Below are positions 1 through 10,705 of a stretch of 64,000 nt of DNA, one piece after another; position 1 is the first letter of the stretch, and the number at the start of each line of letters is the position of its first letter. Position numbers and translations under genes: made by a program. The notes under the pieces were generated by a model, which did no database searches, was not told where the DNA came from, and was given only the letters and a program-made list of their open reading frames with translations. Source of the stretch: Citrus sinensis (lineage: Eukaryota; Streptophyta; Magnoliopsida; Sapindales; Rutaceae); assembly GCF_022201045.2 (NCBI RefSeq), contig NC_068564.1, positions 30,657,001 through 30,721,000 of the forward strand, read 5' to 3'.

Positions 1-51
1 ACACTTGAACATAGTTCATACAAACACAGAGTGAGTAAAAAGGTTTAGGGC

Positions 52-315
52 TTAAATGGCAAGCTTACGTTTGAGAGTTTGACAAACCAAAGCGTAAGTG
101 GCTTTTTTGTTCTTCACAGAGGGGCTATAGACGAGCGACTTGATGGAGCCGACGGCTCGGCGACGTGCGTCGCCTCGGAGGACCAACCGCAAAACCTTCG
201 CCGCTTCTCTCCTCGCGAAGTAAGCCGACCGCTCAGCGTTGCTTAGTCGGCCGTTTCGAGATGTCTTCGCTGATGCTCCCGATGGGGCAGTTGCCGCTGT
301 CTTAGTGCGCGCCAT
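52..315 (-). CDS. small basic plant protein, function unknown
   Basis: A single-exon frame of 87 residues runs from an ATG at 315 to a stop at 52. The protein is very basic (many Arg and Lys), starts MARTKTAATAPSG and ends in LKRKLAI, with no membrane segment or signal peptide. The coding stretch is clearly GC-richer than the AT-rich DNA that follows it, and third positions look coding-like, which argues for a real gene. The basic, Ala/Arg-rich composition would suit a nucleolar or ribosome-associated protein, but that is only inference. I do not recognise the family. Confidence 0.65.
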   Translation of the reverse strand: MARTKTAATAPSGASAKTSRNGRLSNAERSAYFARREAAKVLRLVLRGDARRRAVGSIKSLVYSPSVKNKKATYALVCQTLKRKLAI

Positions 316-458
316 GGCTCGCGCTAGGGCAATCGATTAGTCCGACACTTCTAATTTTAAGTGTCCAAGTTAAATCCATCAAATGACGTCGTTTTACTTG
401 TAACATATTGTAACATACATTAAAATGTTCCGCCCGGTGCGATTGCACTTCTCTATGT

Positions 459-981
459 CTTTTTTTTTTTTAATACTCGTTACGCAGATTATTGCATTGA
501 ATATATATTTATAAATAATTGTTATATACAAATATAGTACGTTACACAGATACTTATAAACAACTGCTATATATAAATATTACATTGATATTTATAATCA
601 GATATACATAACTGAAATTTATATTATTACATTAAATTTTATGAAGTACATGCCTAACAGACAAATAACCATCACAGACATATACAAATATAGTACATTG
701 CACAGATATTTACAAACAACTACTATATATAAATATTACACTGATATTTATAATCAGATATACATAACTGAGACTTATATTATTACATTAAATTCTATGA
801 AGTACATGCCCAACAGACAAATAACCCTCACAAACAAGAGATATTCGTACTCCACTTGTATTTCACAAAGAAGAAGAACTTATAAATATTTAACCCCCAC
901 AATACTTTTGTGGGGACTTGAATCGCTGCCCTCACGCTTGTGAAGGCAGCAACGCAACCATCAGGCCAAGGGCCCAATGGC
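459..981 (-). mobile_element. SINE, tRNA-headed family, copy 1
   Basis: Read on the minus strand, the element starts near 981 with a tRNA-like head. It has an A-box-like TGGCCTGATGGTTGCG and a B-box-like GATTCAAGTCC (near 910-922), then an AT-rich body, and ends in a poly(A) run seen as a T-run at about 459-471. The flanks repeat: TGCACTTCTCTATGT at 444-458 and TGCACTTCTTCATGT at 982-996 differ at two positions and look like a 15-bp target-site duplication. The body carries a 156-bp tandem duplication; without it the element would be about 367 bp, close to copy 3 at 26072-26424. It is non-coding. Confidence 0.75.
525..836. repeat. 156-bp direct tandem duplication inside the SINE
   Basis: Two head-to-tail units start at 525 and 681, each opening TATACAAATATAGTAC, with only scattered mismatches between them. 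A weaker third partial match lies just upstream, at about 481-524. Confidence 0.85.
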
Positions 982-2288
982 TGCACTTCTTCATGTTTGA
1001 ACTATGGAAGTAATTTTCTTTTTATTAATAAATTTTTAAATTAATTTTTTTAAGCAACCAATGACTTTATTATAATAAAAAAATACATAATAATTCTGAT
1101 GAAAAAATCATCCAACCAAACAATAGAATAATAATTTAAAGAGCAAATTAAGCCAACCCATCTTGCGTGCATAAGTTCGAATCCTAACTATTGTTGAGAC
1201 TTGACTTCTCTCCCAATTAAAATTGGATAGAAAATTACTTATCTTTTTGTCATTTGAATTAGAATAGATATCTTTCTAGCATTAAGTGAAGGTAAAATTT
1301 CGAATTGTGCCGTAATAGAAGTAGTATTTCGGGCTATGCCATAAAAAATAATTAAGGAGAGTCCCGATTAATTTTTTATTATAAGTATCAGTAGAATTTT
1401 GATTATAATATATTACTATATAAAAAAAAGTTAGACTTATATCAAGATACACATCTATTAAATTCTATTGCGCCGAATACCAATCTACTATTAAATTAAA
1501 TGAAAAAAATAAAAAAACACATTCTTCATCTTATTAGCATGAGAAACGTTTATTAGTATTATCCTAAAAACGAAATGCATATCACATTGCTAATTGCATC
1601 CGAAAAGTTTGAAAATTACATCCTCTAATTTCTCATTTCCATACTTAAAAAAAATAATAATAATGATTAATAGATCATAATGGAGGCAACAACGAGCCTC
1701 AAATTATGTATCGCTCTCCGTAATGAGGTCTGGTCATCAATTGCGTCATGGTCATTGATCAGATTTTGATTCTTCATCCTCATCAATTTGGATTTTAGAG
1801 TCTCTTTCTGTGTAGTATCCGGCGGTGCGTGTTCCTTCCCGGAACTAAACATGAACACAATTGATTTGACAGATGCCTAACAATGCTATGAAATAAATGC
1901 CAACCCCGTTAAAGGTACTCAGCAATCATGATCAGCTGGCTCTCTGCGTGGTGTGATATATATGTATAAATATAATATAATAAAAAAAATCAGCCTGGAA
2001 GTTGCACATGGAGCTTCTACTTGATCCATTTAGGTCAATGGAGGTCTACTTGTCTTAATTGCGACGGTTGGTGGCATTCCAAAATATTGCAATTTGTAGC
2101 TTACATGAGGGAGCTTGCTATGTGACATACACACCCAATGGTTGGCAGCCACGTGTTCTGAGGAGAGAGAAAAAGCATTGAAATACAAGCAATGGGGGTT
2201 GGCACAGCCACTGGATCTGTAAGTTACGTGATACGTAACTTAGCCAACTCATGAGAGTTTAGCCATCCTCGTCAATGATTCTTAAAAA

Positions 2289-2300
2289 TTGACGTTGACC
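2289..2300 (+). promoter_or_regulatory. paired W-box with TGACG core
   Basis: TTGACGTTGACC contains two TTGAC cores, the first also a TGACG (TGA/bZIP) core. It lies about 1.2 kb upstream of the WRKY50-like start. Further single W-boxes occur at 3168-3173 (TTGACT) and 3273-3278 (TTGACA). WRKY genes are often auto- or cross-regulated through such sites; use here is inferred. Confidence 0.35.
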
Positions 2301-2463
2301 TTTTCTCCTCTTGCCTGCTCGTGGCTTGAATGTTCTTTAGCATTCTGTGTCGGTCATTTGTGGTCACAGCTAAGGGCACAACAAACACTTCAGATATTTA
2401 AGTTCTTTTATGACATGCATCTTATTTATTATTAAGTTTACCAAACATATACTTAAATTATAA

Positions 2464-2682
2464 CCAATAAAGTGTTGATTCCATTGGCAATGGAGTCCCC
2501 TTAAGTAGTTTGACTGGGTTTGCTCTCCAGTTCGAGTCGCAGGGAAGTCGTCTTTGTTGGGAGAACGTGTGCCTCACAGTTCGAGCGGGGACTTATAATA
2601 TGGGTTGTGGTACGGGCTTAAAGGTACATCCCACAGTTTGGGTCATCCCAGGATACCTCGTGGTTAAGACAAAAAAAAAAAA
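2464..2682 (+). mobile_element. SINE-like element with A-tail
   Basis: A 5' part with an A-box-like TTAAGTAGTTTGACTGG and a B-box-like AGTTCGAGTCGC is followed by about 120 bp of GC-richer unique body and an A-run at 2671-2682. The short direct repeat AAATTATA sits both before the unit and directly after the A-run. The head differs from the three-copy SINE family in this window. The frame at 2510-2749 lies within it and is not a gene. Confidence 0.5.
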
Positions 2683-3496
2683 TTATATATCGAATCACAA
2701 TGATTGCGAAATGAAGATCTATAGACAATCCAAAGACCAAAAATGTTAAGAGAAAATTGAACAAAAATATGAGCGTTTTAACTAATCTTTAATGTGAGAA
2801 TGAAGAATAATACAAATTGAATCTATTTCTGAATTCTAATACCATATTTGATGAATAATAATAATCATTGAACAAACAAGCCGGCATTAGAATGAGATAA
2901 ACAACGAAAATAAACATATTCTTAGTTACATAAAAACTGATTGAATCATACACAACCACGTCTAGATTGGATTCACGAACGATGATAAATAGACCAGGTG
3001 AGGCACGTATCAAACAAGGTACGACTGATGGGTCTCGATTCTGCTGCCCCTCAGATGAAGCTGTGCATGACCTTAATATATGAATCTAGATTGTGAGAAT
3101 ACATGAAACGTTGAGATGAAATGTAACAGTCTGTGTTTACATCATAGTTCAAGAATCACTATCGCCTTTGACTTGTACGTTCCTTATCGTTGTGAAAGGG
3201 CAAGCACGAGACTTTGAACTTTAAACTCATCATAACATTAAACAAAGCACTAAGTCTACGCACAAGTCATCCTTGACAAGCCCCACAGTCCTTTTTACAA
3301 GTATATGTGGTGCCTTGCCACTCAGAATCAACAGAGAAGTTTCCTGCAACACCACAAGAAGCTTCACGGCGAAGGCATGAAGCCACCTTCAAGTTGCAGT
3401 GATAAGTGCTCCCTATAGTATATATAATAAATATCGCATTTCATCACGATGATACTATGAATATAAGCTAATTTTTTTAAGTTCATATATACGTGA

Positions 3497-4320
3497 ATGT
3501 CTAATATAAATCTTATACCACAGGACTCACCTGAGAGTGATTCTGCTGAAAAGACTAATTTCGAGCTCTCTGAGTACTTGACCTTTGATGAGTGGTTCGA
3601 GGATGATCAAGCATCTAAACTTTTTGGGTATGTCCAGAATCCGGTGTATCGAGCAAATGAAGTTGTTGAACCAGGAGGAACTAGCACCCACTTCGAAGGA
3701 CCTAGTAACAGTAAGCAAAGTTTAAAATTTTCATGCAAAAATAATTCTGCTCTCGAGTTATTGTTATTAATCTTTGTGCGGTTGTGTATGTGAAGGTGAC
3801 AATGACAGTGGGAGGGAGAAGAAGCCGGTAAAAGAAAGAGTTGCGTTCAAGACAAAATCTGACGTCGAGATACTGGATGATGGGTTCAAGTGGAGAAAAT
3901 ATGGCAAGAAGATGGTGAAAAATAGCCCAAATCCAAGGTTAGTAATAGTTTTAACATCTGATATTGTTAAAAAAAGGGAAAAAAATTCCTTAATTGCATC
4001 TTTTGATCAGTTAAATCCTTAATTTCTTCTTTTGATGAGTTAATAACAGACTTGAGTGGAATGAGTATTAAGCTAATAGCTTTAGCAAAAACTATTGCTA
4101 TCAAAATAGCTTGCATATATTCTGAAATCTGAATTATACCTCAAACCATAGAAATGTAGAATTTCATTTTTAACGTCTATATTGTGTGATTACCAGGAAT
4201 TATTATAAATGTTCAGTTGATGGATGCCCCGTGAAGAAAAGAGTTGAAAGAGACAGAGATGATCCAAGTTATGTAATAACAACCTATGAAGGTTTCCATA
4301 CTCACCAAAGCAATCCTTAG
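3497..4320 (+). CDS. WRKY50: WRKY50-like transcription factor (group IIc, WRKYGKK type)
   Basis: CDS exons are 3497-3710, 3796-3937 and 4197-4320, giving 159 residues. The C-terminal WRKY domain reads [12 protein letters not shown] (about residues 99-110), the Lys variant of WRKYGQK, followed by a C2H2 zinc finger with Cys124, Cys129, His153 and His155 (C-X4-C-X23-H-X1-H). The second intron splits the domain after the conserved PR, as in other group II WRKYs. Length and the whole domain match Arabidopsis WRKY50 as I remember it. The N-terminal half is acidic (DEWFEDD). WRKY50/51 proteins act in the nucleus in salicylate and jasmonate defence crosstalk and can bind sites other than the classic W-box. 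A TATA-like run lies at about 3419-3430. A four-codon upstream frame at 3457-3471 could lie in the leader. Confidence 0.93.
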
Positions 4321-5484
4321 TTCTCATATACTTTTTCCTGGGTTTGAGTTCTCCTAATACTGCACTTGTGTGTTAAAGAAGTACTATCTTGTTTTATTTT
4401 AGTCCCGAGTGAATGGGAAGTAGAGTCTGTAATTGCATTACCTTTTTCAGTGCGGGGCTACTGTGATGACTCAGCCTAGACAGAATGATCTATGATTTTG
4501 TAGTTTGTACTGTGATCCTCTTTCTATATCAACTATCTGTAATAGCTTAGCAATCAAAAGCTCTGTAAATCAGATTAATAACAGAGAGTTTTGTCAATTT
4601 CACCTCAATTTCGCCAAGCTATGCATACTTTTGTCTACTAAGAAACAGGTCAAGTGCTTTAACTAGCAGTTGGACAACAACATTCGAACCTGACATTAAC
4701 TTTTTTCATACAATAAATTTCAGAGAGGGATGGTTTGTACAAAACATAATCCCAGAATTGGTGAATGCCGGGTGACAAACAAAAAATATACAAGTATTGA
4801 ATTATACCAAAAATAAAGGAGTCTCTTTTGATGGTGGTAGGAAGTTCTACCACAATGAATGCAAATAGAGATTCCCTACCTTTGGTAAAATAAAATGTAA
4901 GCATTAGTCACAAATTTCTTAATTAGATGCGTGTTTTAACCTCAAGGGGATTTTGGGTTGAGTGGGAAAGGACTCCTAGATACAACCAAGAGGTCAACTG
5001 CCTATATCATATGAGTTTCTTGACTATCAAGGTTATAGGGTCGGACCCGGAATAGTCCCAAAACTCGATGACCATAGAAAAATCTCATCCCATTCATCAA
5101 CGACAGCCTTTGTAGAGGTTATGCACCATAATATACCAATGTAACGTGAAATATTCATGTCGTTGTAGTTGCGAAAACTTGGTTTACATTAAGGTCACAA
5201 CTCACAAGTAAACATCAATTGCAAAAGAGAAAGATCAAACCATGAGGGAAAGTAGTCCACTTGAGCTACAATTTTTATTTGCTTAAACACGCATCAGTTT
5301 ATTACAACCAACATGGTATATCTGTTGTCCCATCTCTCTCATCAAATTCTAAAGACCATCCTGAGTACTCAAAATTCTTTCCTAATCGGCTATACAATCT
5401 TGGTATACAAACAGCAAAGATAAAAAGTCATATCTGTTCACTCTACACAAAGGAAGTATACACCACCAAAAAAAACACCTCCTA
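4321..5484. other. intergenic, WRKY 3' region to PMI1-related 3' end
   Basis: The interval holds the 3' untranslated regions of two converging genes and no convincing coding frame. A stretch at about 4935-5085 has box-A-like and box-B-like patches and could be an old SINE, but no poly(A) or target duplication supports this. Confidence 0.4.
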
Positions 5485-8400
5485 TCAGATTACATGTGAC
5501 CCGGGATTTTCATTTGGAGGAAATACAAAATCGGGGTTTCGAATGTATGGAACCAACGCTGTCAACTCTTTCCAATTAGTTCCTGCATCATCAAAACTAG
5601 AGGTTATGCTCCATAGCACATCCTCGTTCTGAACCTTTTTAGGCCCTAGACGATTGGATATTACAATGGCCTTTGAATTGGAAAGTGAATATTTTTTTGA
5701 CTTCGCCATCCCACTAGCAAGCAACCAGCGGGTCCCAGACTGTTGCTGTGTCCTGCTACCCCAGAGATGATTCTTGCCAAGCTCAGCGTTCAAACCTGCA
5801 AGATGGACTTCAGAAAGTTTAAACCATGGAGTGGTTTCTTTATACTCTTCTTTTTCCTCTCCTCTCTTGACAGTCACCTCCTCCTCCTCCGAGTTGGCTT
5901 CACCATCCGTCCTCTCATTTCTGTCTCTCATTGCACTATAAATTTTTGGCTTAACATGGCCAAAGATCCTCTCAACTTGAAACAGAGCAAGCATTGAGGT
6001 GCCAACAGGTTCATAGTTTCTAAGGGGATCTCGAAGTAAAACCATCAGAGCTACTGTGAAGTTGTTCCTCAACAAAGTGTGAGTTTTACCAGATGCCTTA
6101 TCACAGCTAACCTCTCTTATCAAGGTTCCACTAACAAAATCTATGCACTGAGAATGATGGGCGGTCTTTACTGTGTGCAAACTAATTTGATCTTCATCAT
6201 CAATAATTCCATTGTCCAGATTTAACCACTCATCCAATGTTACCGAGAGATCCATCAATTCATCAATATCATTAGCACCATCCCTGACATCCGATAGTTG
6301 CAATCCTGCAGAGTGGGTTCTGATGCATGATGGTGCATCCTCATCAGACATGCCACACTGAATTCTCAACCCGTCAATCAAGAGTGCCTCAATCCCATTC
6401 ATCGCTAAACAAGCAAAATCTGTGGTAGATAAAAATCCTTTGCCCATCTCACCAACAATCAAGCTTGAGCGCATGCAATCATTAGTCCAGCCAAATCGAA
6501 GTTCTTCTTCTTTCTCTCTCCCAGCAAAGGAATCTTGTGCAAATAATGACCCATACTGCAGTGAAGTCTGCCTGTGACGAAAATATGAAATCAGTTGATG
6601 CACAAAGCATACCAAATAGTGGAATAAAAGGAACATGTATATGGAAAGTGGAAATCAAGAATACTTTGTTTATCAATGTGATCAATGAGTTCACAAACCT
6701 CTCTGACACCAGCGTTCTGGGTGCAGCTTCTTGCGCCACTTCTTGTAGTGTCTTCCCAGTAATATCCTCCAAAGGCATTAATTTGTTTAGCTGCATAGAC
6801 AACTTCTTAATACCAACCGATGCCAAGTGCTGCAATATGTCAATAATCTCAGAGCCCACTTCTGCAGGCAGTACAACTGGTCTAGAAACTTGCATGACGA
6901 GACTTCCAAGATTTTTTGCATTTCTGAGAAGTGATGGATTCATAGACCGCAGATAACCTCCACTCTTTGTTTCAATTAAAGGTCCAAAGCCATCTCCAAG
7001 TGGAGGTAATTCTGAGGTATCCTCAGGAGGGAGCTCAACCGGACTTCCAAAGCCATCAGAACAATATCGTGGAGAACTCTGAAATGCACTCTCATTTAGG
7101 CCCCACTCTCGCATTAAACATTCAGTTTCCAAGTCTTCAAGAATGTTGGCCTTCCTTCTATTTTTTAACAATTGGTCTGCCCTGTTGTGCTCCCCATCAG
7201 AACCCTGAATAATCGGAAAGAGAACAAAATCCCTGCAAGAATCCTGAGAACTTGATCCAGTTGGAGCATTGCAACTGAACTCCAGTTGGTCTTCTTCCCT
7301 TACATCAAAATCAAATATAGAACTACCAGAATTTAAAGCTTCCTTCTCAAACTCTCTTAACAAAAGCTCTCTAGGAGACTCAGGATTGCTATCAGAGGTA
7401 AAGCCAGATGAAGCTTGATCTATCCCCAGCATCTTTAAAAAATCACTTGCCACTGATTCAGTAGCATCATCCAAGCTAAGTGATGTTTTGGATGTTTTAC
7501 TAGCTCTGTAATTAGACTTAATCTCCGTGTAGTTTTCTTGCTCAAGAAGTTCATCAATAGCTAGTGGAGATTCCAAATCTTTCAATTCTGAAATAAACAT
7601 GTCATCAAAAATTAACTCTAGCTCTTGGATGGTTGATCCTGTAGTACATAGAATGCGATCTTCATGTTTCCCATCATTAACTAGAACTTCATCTATGTAG
7701 CTACCACAAGTATCTTCTTTCGAATTACTTTTCATCTTCTCCTCAAGGGCAATGTTATCCCCTCCAGTGATCTCATCCACATTTATAGTTTCAACTACAG
7801 GATCATCGATTGTCTGAACACTTCCTTTTGGTTCCAAATGTTCCTTTTCAGACACTTCTATCCCCTTTTCAACCACAGTGAACTCAGAACAGTCAAACTC
7901 ACTTTCACCAAAATCTTTAGCAGACTCAAAATTATGGTTATTAGGTGGCTCCACATATTCGGACGATAAATTAAACTCTTTTGAACCATTCAAGTTCGCT
8001 TCATTAAGTTTCTCATATAAAAAGTTAATTGACTTGGAGAGCTCCAAACCCAGAATTGGTGAAACTTCATGAGATGTATATGAGAGAAAAGATCTGTGGC
8101 TAGAGTTTCTTGGAACACTACCAACCCTCTTAAGCATCTCATTGTAGTTATTCACCGCCAAACCTTTAACAGATTCTAGGGCCATTGATCTGTCCTCTGT
8201 TAAGTTTATAAGCTCAGAAACATTCCTATTGTTCTTTGATTCACTCAAATTGTCTTTCATCACCTTAAAGCCGAAGCTAACATTCAGTGTAGCACCTTTA
8301 GCCTTTTCTGCAAGCTTAAAGCTCGTTGTCCACGTACCTACACTTTTTTCCCCCTCTAACTCCTCTAAAGTAAGTGGTAACAGCCTTGTGAGATCAACCC

Positions 8401-8989
8401 AGTGCTTTCCTGTATCGACTCCTGGAGCCCCAACTACAGAAGCGTATATCAAAGAAAGCTTCACTTCATATTTTGCTGAGCTATGGGCTCCACTTCTACC
8501 ACCATATACACTACATTTATACATCAAAGTCTCCTCAAATTCAGCAGTGCCCTGCAAAATCCTTGACGGGCGAGTTGCCAAAACATCATCCTTCCTCTTC
8601 CAGAAAACATGCAAACTACAGTCATTGAAATTCATTGGCAACCCTTCAATTGAGTGAACGTGGAGGAAGAAACAAATGTTGAACCTATGATCCCTAATGT
8701 GTGCCAAAGCTTTCAGCGGCTTCTTCCAATTCCATAATGATGAGGACTTTTTGTTCTTCTGCAGCACCTTTTCATTGAAGTTTCCTGAGTTTGGGTTTGA
8801 TTTTGGCTCTGTGAAACGGGTTCTTTCAGCGGATTTGGATCGACGCTCATATGGGAAAATCAAAGACTTCGGTGGTGGTCTTTGCAAGTACAGGGCTTTG
8901 CTTATTGCCTCAATATCATGCAACAACCGACTACTACTCGAATTCCGATCACTACTGTCATTTTCCAAGTCAATTTTGGACAAACTCAT
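5485..8989 (-). CDS. PMIR1: PMI1-related NT-C2 domain protein (PMIR1-like)
   Basis: The two coding exons are 8989-6699 and 6571-5485, joined in phase 2, giving 1,125 residues. The short intron has a GTTTGT donor and a CAG acceptor. I start at the Met at 8989 (MSLSKIDLEN), not the upstream Met at 9049, because the LLHDIEAISKALYL segment that follows is the usual N terminus of this family. An NT-C2 (EEIG1/EHBP1) domain lies at about 90-240. A long acidic Ser-rich middle follows, then the conserved C-terminal region of PMI1 proteins. Arabidopsis PMI1 and PMIR1 act in chloroplast/nucleus positioning and ER movement through actin. The length is closer to PMIR1 (about 1,160) than to PMI1 (about 840). 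A probable 5' UTR exon ends with a donor at 9371/9370, so the leader seems to contain an intron. Confidence 0.92.
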
Positions 8990-10705
8990 ATCGTCTTCAA
9001 ACACAGCACAACATTTGATCCAGAACCGGAACCAAAATTCAGTATGCACGTTCTTAGCAATTCAACTTTTTCAGACAAGTCCGCAGACCCACTTGGATCG
9101 TACCAATAAGCAGCACAAAATTAAAATAAAGAATCAGCATTCAAGCAATTAACAAAATTGGACGCATCAAATTACAAATACACAGCACATAGCAACATTC
9201 CGTCACAGATAAATCAAAAGTCCAATTCAGAAAATCAATCATCTTAATATTCAATACTATAAAAAAATTGGCACCTTCTTTTCTTTTTTTTTTGGGATAC
9301 AAATCTTCCTGACAAGTTATCATTTCCTAGCAATCAGACATAACTCGTAAAGCAATTCTAACAAGCTTACCTGAGACTGGATCTTCTCCTCGCAGACGAA
9401 ACAGTCACTGTAAGGCTTTGACCCGGAACACGGTAGAAGATTGGTATCGCTCAATTTAGCCGTTATTTACGCAGAATTTACTTCTATGTACTTCCCGAAA
9501 GAAAAAGAACTTCACGAGAGAATTGTCAATTGTGAACAAAATTAAAGTTTTGTCTCTTTGTGTCTTAAGGTGCAGGAGAAGCCATGATGGACTCTTTTGT
9601 CTAGTAATTTTTACACTCAACCATGATATGCTACACTCGATTTCACGTAGGATCATCGGAACCCAGCTGAATCGACGCACGACGCATGAAATTTATGGTT
9701 TATGGTATAATAACATCACCATCCCTAATTTCTACTGAAACCACCAAATAAGGACATATCCACATTTGTTTTTCATAGGATCCCTAGATCAACCACTTAT
9801 TAAGGTTTTTTTTTCCCCTAATACTAGTTTTTTTTCCCCAGAAATCCAGTCATATTTACAACCTAGAATCTGTTATCACAAACACAGATTTTTGTTCTCA
9901 TATTAAAACTATATTTTATTCACATTTTTCAAAGAAATTATAGAAAGAGAATAGAATCCTAATAACTTGTATCTAATAATAGGATTAAAATCCTCTTCTA
10001 ATACGAACTTATTCTCAACAAAAATTTATTTATTGATTGATGATTAATAAATAAATAATTAAATTTTATCCATATAATTTTACTTTATGATACATGTCAA
10101 ATCAATAAAGGATTATAATCGATAATAATAATATAAAAATCTTATAATTAATGTATCCACCACAAACCCAATCACTATACAATAATATAATATAAAATCT
10201 TGTATTTAATGTATTCACCATAATACAATGACCATTATTATGGTATTTTTAATTTCAAGGAATTGGTTGAATAAATTTCAAGTTAGTTGAGATTGAAAGA
10301 GCTTAATTGCTGGAAAATTGATTAAAGATCAGTCTATCACTCTCAACTTAAATAATAATAATAATAATAATAATCTTGACGGATCCTAACAATAAAACAG
10401 TACGGACCTGTGTAAAAGAAATTGCAAAACCATTATATTTATTCTAATTGTGCTAAAAGTTGATTATGCAGATGTTATTATCTTATCCTTTGATGAGAAA
10501 TTTCACTAAGATACCCAACATTTAATTAATTACAAAATGTTACAGTGAAAAGATCCGAACATCCGGTTTCGTTAGAAAAACATTGAGGTCGGGCAAACTC
10601 AACAAACTTTTCCCAACCGTAGACGTTGAAAACCCTAAACCCTCTTTACTTTATTTCTCTCTCTCTCCCGAACAAGCGCGCGTAACTTTTTATGTAGCAT
10701 CGAAG
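8990..10705. other. divergent promoter region, PMI1-related gene and SMU1
   Basis: The two genes are head to head. The left part holds the leader of the PMI1-related gene, with a probable 5' UTR exon at about 9371-9470. The middle (9760-10380) is AT-rich, with an (AAT)n run at about 10350-10374. No coding frame is convincing. Confidence 0.55.
10630..10643 (+). promoter_or_regulatory. telo-box upstream of SMU1
   Basis: AAACCCTAAACCCT lies about 65 bp before the SMU1 start codon and is followed by a CT-rich run at 10655-10668. Telo-boxes with CT-rich leaders are common near transcription starts of plant housekeeping genes, which fits SMU1. Confidence 0.55.

Larger units (their letters stand above)
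316..3496. other. intergenic region with two SINEs and the WRKY promoter
   Basis: No convincing gene is seen. The region holds a SINE copy at 459-981, a second SINE-like unit at about 2464-2682, an isolated B-box-like stretch near 1172-1190 and W-box-type motifs upstream of the WRKY gene. The open frames at 641-943 and 2510-2749 lie inside the SINEs and are not genes. The rest is AT-rich without recognisable structure. Confidence 0.6.

Noticed and set aside
641-943. 100-residue open frame
   Set aside because: It lies inside the SINE and its tandem duplication; the protein is a repeated low-complexity Tyr/Ile/Thr-rich sequence.
1160-1215. B-box-like AAGTTCGAATCCTAAC suggesting a tRNA gene
   Set aside because: No A-box at the correct spacing and no acceptor stem; not a tRNA gene.
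2510-2749. 79-residue open frame
   Set aside because: It overlaps the SINE-like unit with its A-tail and has no family resemblance.
4935-5085. Possible old SINE (box-A- and box-B-like patches)
   Set aside because: No poly(A) tail, no target duplication and no second copy in the window.
8990-9049. Upstream Met at 9049 as the start of the PMI1-related protein
   Set aside because: The extra 20 residues are aromatic and Cys-rich, unlike the family N terminus, which begins shortly before the LLHDIEAISKAL segment.
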